A stretch of DNA of 64,000 bases from Phytoactinopolyspora halotolerans (lineage in GTDB: Bacteria; Actinomycetota; Actinomycetes; Jiangellales; Jiangellaceae), in the NCBI RefSeq assembly GCF_010550675.1, contig NZ_JAAGOA010000007.1, positions 222,001 through 286,000 of the forward strand. Reading direction: 5' to 3'. Positions within the stretch are counted from its first letter, which is position 1; each line of letters starts with the position of its first letter. The translations under genes and the position numbers were made by a program. Shown one piece after another: positions 61,766-64,000 of the stretch. Below the pieces are notes generated by a model. That model searched no databases. It was given only the letters and a program-made list of their open reading frames with translations, and was not told where the DNA came from.

Positions 61766-62659
61766 TCAGCGGTTCGTCGCACCTCCTCCCTGCACAAGAC
61801 CGGCGAGAAACGCCAATCCGTCGACGGCGATCGCGTCCTGGTTCCGCGCCAACGGGCGCCAGATCGAGGTCGCCGCCGCGAGCGTCGCGTTCTCCGCCGT
61901 GAAAGACTCGATCACCAGCGGCCCCTGGTAACCCGCCGCGTCGAGCGCCCCGACGATGCCCGGCCAGTCGAGATGGTCCGCGCCGGGCGCCCCGCGATCG
62001 TTGGCGCACACCTGCACATGCGCGATCCGTCCGGCGGCCTTCCGGATGGCCGCCGGGATGTCCTGCTCCTCGATGTTCATGTGGTAGATGTCCAGCGCCA
62101 CACCGCAGGCCTGGGTCGGCAGGCCCTCCAGTGCTTCGAGTACCTGGTCGACAGTGTTGATCAGGCTGGTCTCGTATCGGTTGAGCGGTTCGACGGCCAC
62201 GGTGACGCCGGCGCCCTTCGCGTGCTCGACCACCGGGGCGAGGCTGTCCCGGAGCTGCAGGTAACACGCGCGCCGCTCGGTGTCCGACATCCGCCACGCG
62301 CGCCCCACCGACGTGTAGGCCGGGCCGGCGACCACCGATGCCGAGATCCCGGCCGCCATGTCCACCGCACGTCGCAGGTAGTCCCTCGTGGCGGCGACCG
62401 TCTCCCGGTCGGCGGCCACGAGCTCCCGGCCCGGCCCCATCGCCAGTACCACGGTCGCCGACAGGCCTAGCGAGTCGAGCAGCTTCGCCGTGCGGTCCGG
62501 GTCCCAATGGTCGACGTTCTCGACCGGAAGCTCGATCGTGTCGAAACCCCAGTCCCGGACCCGCGGCGCCAGCTCGGCGATCCGGTCATCGGTCACCGGA
62601 GAGGCCCACACCCACGCGTTGACCCCGAACGTCCTCGTTGCCTTGATCGGTTCTGTCAC
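61766..62659 (-). CDS. Sugar phosphate isomerase/epimerase (TIM barrel)
   Basis: A 297-residue xylose-isomerase-like TIM-barrel protein of the D-psicose/D-tagatose 3-epimerase type: VAVEPLNRYETSLINT with a metal-ligand Glu, GVALDIYHMNIEEQD, HVQVCANDRGAPG and LVIESF with the second catalytic Glu. It epimerises or isomerises a ketose or related compound. Its ATG overlaps the LivF stop by four bases, tying it to the transporter. Confidence 0.85.
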   Translation of the reverse strand: MTEPIKATRTFGVNAWVWASPVTDDRIAELAPRVRDWGFDTIELPVENVDHWDPDRTAKLLDSLGLSATVVLAMGPGRELVAADRETVAATRDYLRRAVDMAAGISASVVAGPAYTSVGRAWRMSDTERRACYLQLRDSLAPVVEHAKGAGVTVAVEPLNRYETSLINTVDQVLEALEGLPTQACGVALDIYHMNIEEQDIPAAIRKAAGRIAHVQVCANDRGAPGADHLDWPGIVGALDAAGYQGPLVIESFTAENATLAAATSIWRPLARNQDAIAVDGLAFLAGLVQGGGATNR

Positions 62660-63393
62660 TGGATCTCCTCCTTAGCGGTGCCCACACCCAGGTACCGGCG
62701 TTGCAGGTCAGGCCGGGTCAGCAGCTCGTCCCCGGCGAACTGTGCCTCGATGGCGCCGGACACCATGACGAGCTGCCGGTGTGCCATCCGCACCGCGGCG
62801 CGCAGGTTCTGCTCGACGACGAGGACGGCCACCCCCTCGTCGACCAGGTGATGCACGGCGTCGACGAGGACGTCGACGATGGTCGGGGCCAGCCCTTCGG
62901 ACGGCTCATCCATCACGATCAGGTCCGCGTTCAGCAGCAACGCCCGGCCGACGGCGAGCATCTGCTGCTCGCCGCCGGACAGGTTCCCGCCGCTGTGCCG
63001 CTTGCGTTCGGCCAGGCGCGGGAACAGCTCGTACACCGCCTCCGGCGTCCACCGTTTGTTCCGTGTGCCGCGTGCCAGCATGGCGAGGTGCTCGTCCACC
63101 GTGAGTGATGGGAAGAGCCGGCGCCCCTGCGGGACGTAGGCGATGCCCATCCGGGCGATCCGTTCCGGTGCGAGGCCGTCGACGCGGCGGCCGCGCAACG
63201 AGATCTGCCCGTCCGACGACGGCAGGAAGCCGACCAACGTGTCGCACAGGGTGGTCTTGCCCATGCCGTTGCGGCCCACGATGGCGACCGCCTCGACGCC
63301 CATGCTGAAGTCGAGCTTCTCCAGCACCATCGACGCGCCGTAGCCGGCGCACAGGCCGCGGACGTCGAGCAGGGGTTCCCCGGTCTGATTCAT
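62656..63393 (-). CDS. LivF-type ABC transporter ATP-binding protein
   Basis: A 245-residue ATPase: Walker A GRNGMGKTT, signature LSGGEQQML, Walker B LIVMDEPSEGLAP. The GMGK Walker variant and EGLAP after Walker B are typical of the LivF branch (amino-acid, urea or other small-solute importers). Overlaps LivG and the epimerase by four bases each. The substrate may be a sugar acid or polyol rather than an amino acid given the neighbours. Confidence 0.92.
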   Translation of the reverse strand: MNQTGEPLLDVRGLCAGYGASMVLEKLDFSMGVEAVAIVGRNGMGKTTLCDTLVGFLPSSDGQISLRGRRVDGLAPERIARMGIAYVPQGRRLFPSLTVDEHLAMLARGTRNKRWTPEAVYELFPRLAERKRHSGGNLSGGEQQMLAVGRALLLNADLIVMDEPSEGLAPTIVDVLVDAVHHLVDEGVAVLVVEQNLRAAVRMAHRQLVMVSGAIEAQFAGDELLTRPDLQRRYLGVGTAKEEIQ

Positions 63394-64000
63394 GACGACG
63401 CCTCCACACCGAGATAGATCTCGTGCACATCCGGGTCGCTCTGGATCTGTTCCGGGGTGCCGGCGGTGACCATGGCGCCGTCGGCCATGACCACCACCCG
63501 CTGCGACAGGCTGAACGCCACCTCCATGTCGTGCTCGATCAGCAGCAGCGTCACCTCCCCGGCCAGCGAGTCCAGGAGTTCGACCAGCCGTTCCCGTTCA
63601 CCGCGGGAGAGGCCGGAGGCCGGCTCGTCCAGCAGCATCACGTCCGGCTGCGTGGCGATGGCCATGCCGAGCTCCAGCTGGCGTTTCTGGCCGTGTGCGA
63701 GCTCACCCGCGGCGGTGTCGAGGTGGTCGCCGAGCCACACCGACTCGGCCACCTCGGTGGCTTCCTCGTCCAGCCGCCGGTCGACCGGTGAGCGCCACAG
63801 CGGCCAGTGCCGGCCGCGGTGCCCGGCGAGCGCGAGGTAGATGTTCTCCCGGATGGTGAGCCCGTCGAAGCTCCGGGCCTTCTGGTACGTCCGCGCCATC
63901 CCCAACCGGGGACGGTGCCGGGAGGGGAGGAACGTACAGTCCCGCCCCTTGATGGCAACCGTCCCGTCGGTGGGGGTGATGTCCCCGGCGATGACGTTGA
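63390..64000 (-). CDS. LivG-type ABC transporter ATP-binding protein (partial)
   Basis: The C-terminal 203 residues of a LivG-like ATPase; the 5' end lies beyond position 64000. The visible part includes the region after Walker A (NVIAGDITPTDGTVAIKGRD), RTYQKARSFDGLTIREN (Q-loop), a degenerate signature LAHGQKRQLELG, Walker B VMLLDEPASGLS and the H-loop IEHDMEVAF. The last residues overlap the LivF start. The permeases and binding protein of the system are presumably to the right. Confidence 0.9.
   Translation of the reverse strand, partial: NVIAGDITPTDGTVAIKGRDCTFLPSRHRPRLGMARTYQKARSFDGLTIRENIYLALAGHRGRHWPLWRSPVDRRLDEEATEVAESVWLGDHLDTAAGELAHGQKRQLELGMAIATQPDVMLLDEPASGLSRGERERLVELLDSLAGEVTLLLIEHDMEVAFSLSQRVVVMADGAMVTAGTPEQIQSDPDVHEIYLGVEASS

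Noticed and set aside
1-64000. tRNA, rRNA, integrase, transposase or toxin-antitoxin genes marking a genomic island
   Set aside because: None was found on reading both strands; apart from the two pseudogenes at 20-22 kb nothing points to recent mobile DNA.

Overview
The window is high-GC DNA with densely packed genes and the gene content of an actinomycete: an MMPL exporter, an F420-type LLM oxidoreductase relic, a DUF222/HNH relic, a class F sortase, a P450-type ferredoxin, ROK, LacI, DeoR, PucR, HxlR and CGNR regulators, and many sugar ABC importers. From memory of family content it could be a member of the Jiangellales or a related soil or plant-associated lineage, but no search was run. 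No rRNA, tRNA, CRISPR array, insertion sequence or prophage was seen.

Layout. 0-12 kb is general metabolism: a small CxxC protein head-to-head with an MMPL exporter, an SDR, an aquaporin, a formaldehyde dehydrogenase, a DUF1992 protein, a PucR regulator divergent from alanine dehydrogenase, an FUSC protein, a VOC protein, and an HxlR regulator divergent from an imine-reductase-like enzyme. 12-16.6 kb is a siderophore-type (FecBCD) importer whose last gene is a methyltransferase, with a Fur-family regulator upstream. 17-24.4 kb holds a secreted GH43 enzyme, a nucleotidyltransferase, two pseudogenes side by side (LLM oxidoreductase and DUF222/HNH), a sortase F/CHRD operon and a GNAT.

24.4-57.4 kb contains three separate CUT1 sugar-importer operons. 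(I) A DeoR regulator faces SBP-MalF-MalG-class II aldolase-ADP-dependent kinase. (II) A ROK regulator faces SBP-MalF-MalG-GH38 alpha-mannosidase-GH2-sulfatase. (III) A LacI regulator heads LacI-SBP-MalF-MalG-GH130-secreted putative glycan-active protein. None has its own ATPase, so all three probably share a multitask MsiK-type ATPase encoded elsewhere. Operons II and III together look like a mannose-rich, possibly sulfated, glycan utilisation region. Between I and II lie a redox operon (VOC, flavin/PNPOx-like protein, 3Fe-4S ferredoxin, ferredoxin reductase, DUF1348, RDD), a methyltransferase, a Tat-exported PhoD phosphatase and a Gfo/Idh/MocA dehydrogenase.

57.6-64 kb is a minus-strand operon entering from beyond the right edge: Liv-type ABC ATPases (LivG partial, LivF), a sugar isomerase/epimerase and a 1359-residue secreted ThuA-glucose/sorbosone dehydrogenase-PKD-carbohydrate-binding protein. 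It ends at a strong hairpin terminator.

The most unusual structures are: different in-frame tandem repeats at the same place (the 5' end of the MalG-type gene) in importer operons I and III; a LamG-like module that appears circularly permuted and nested inside a CBM6-like module; start codons that touch head-to-head at 447-452; and several well-formed palindromic operator candidates next to their likely regulators.
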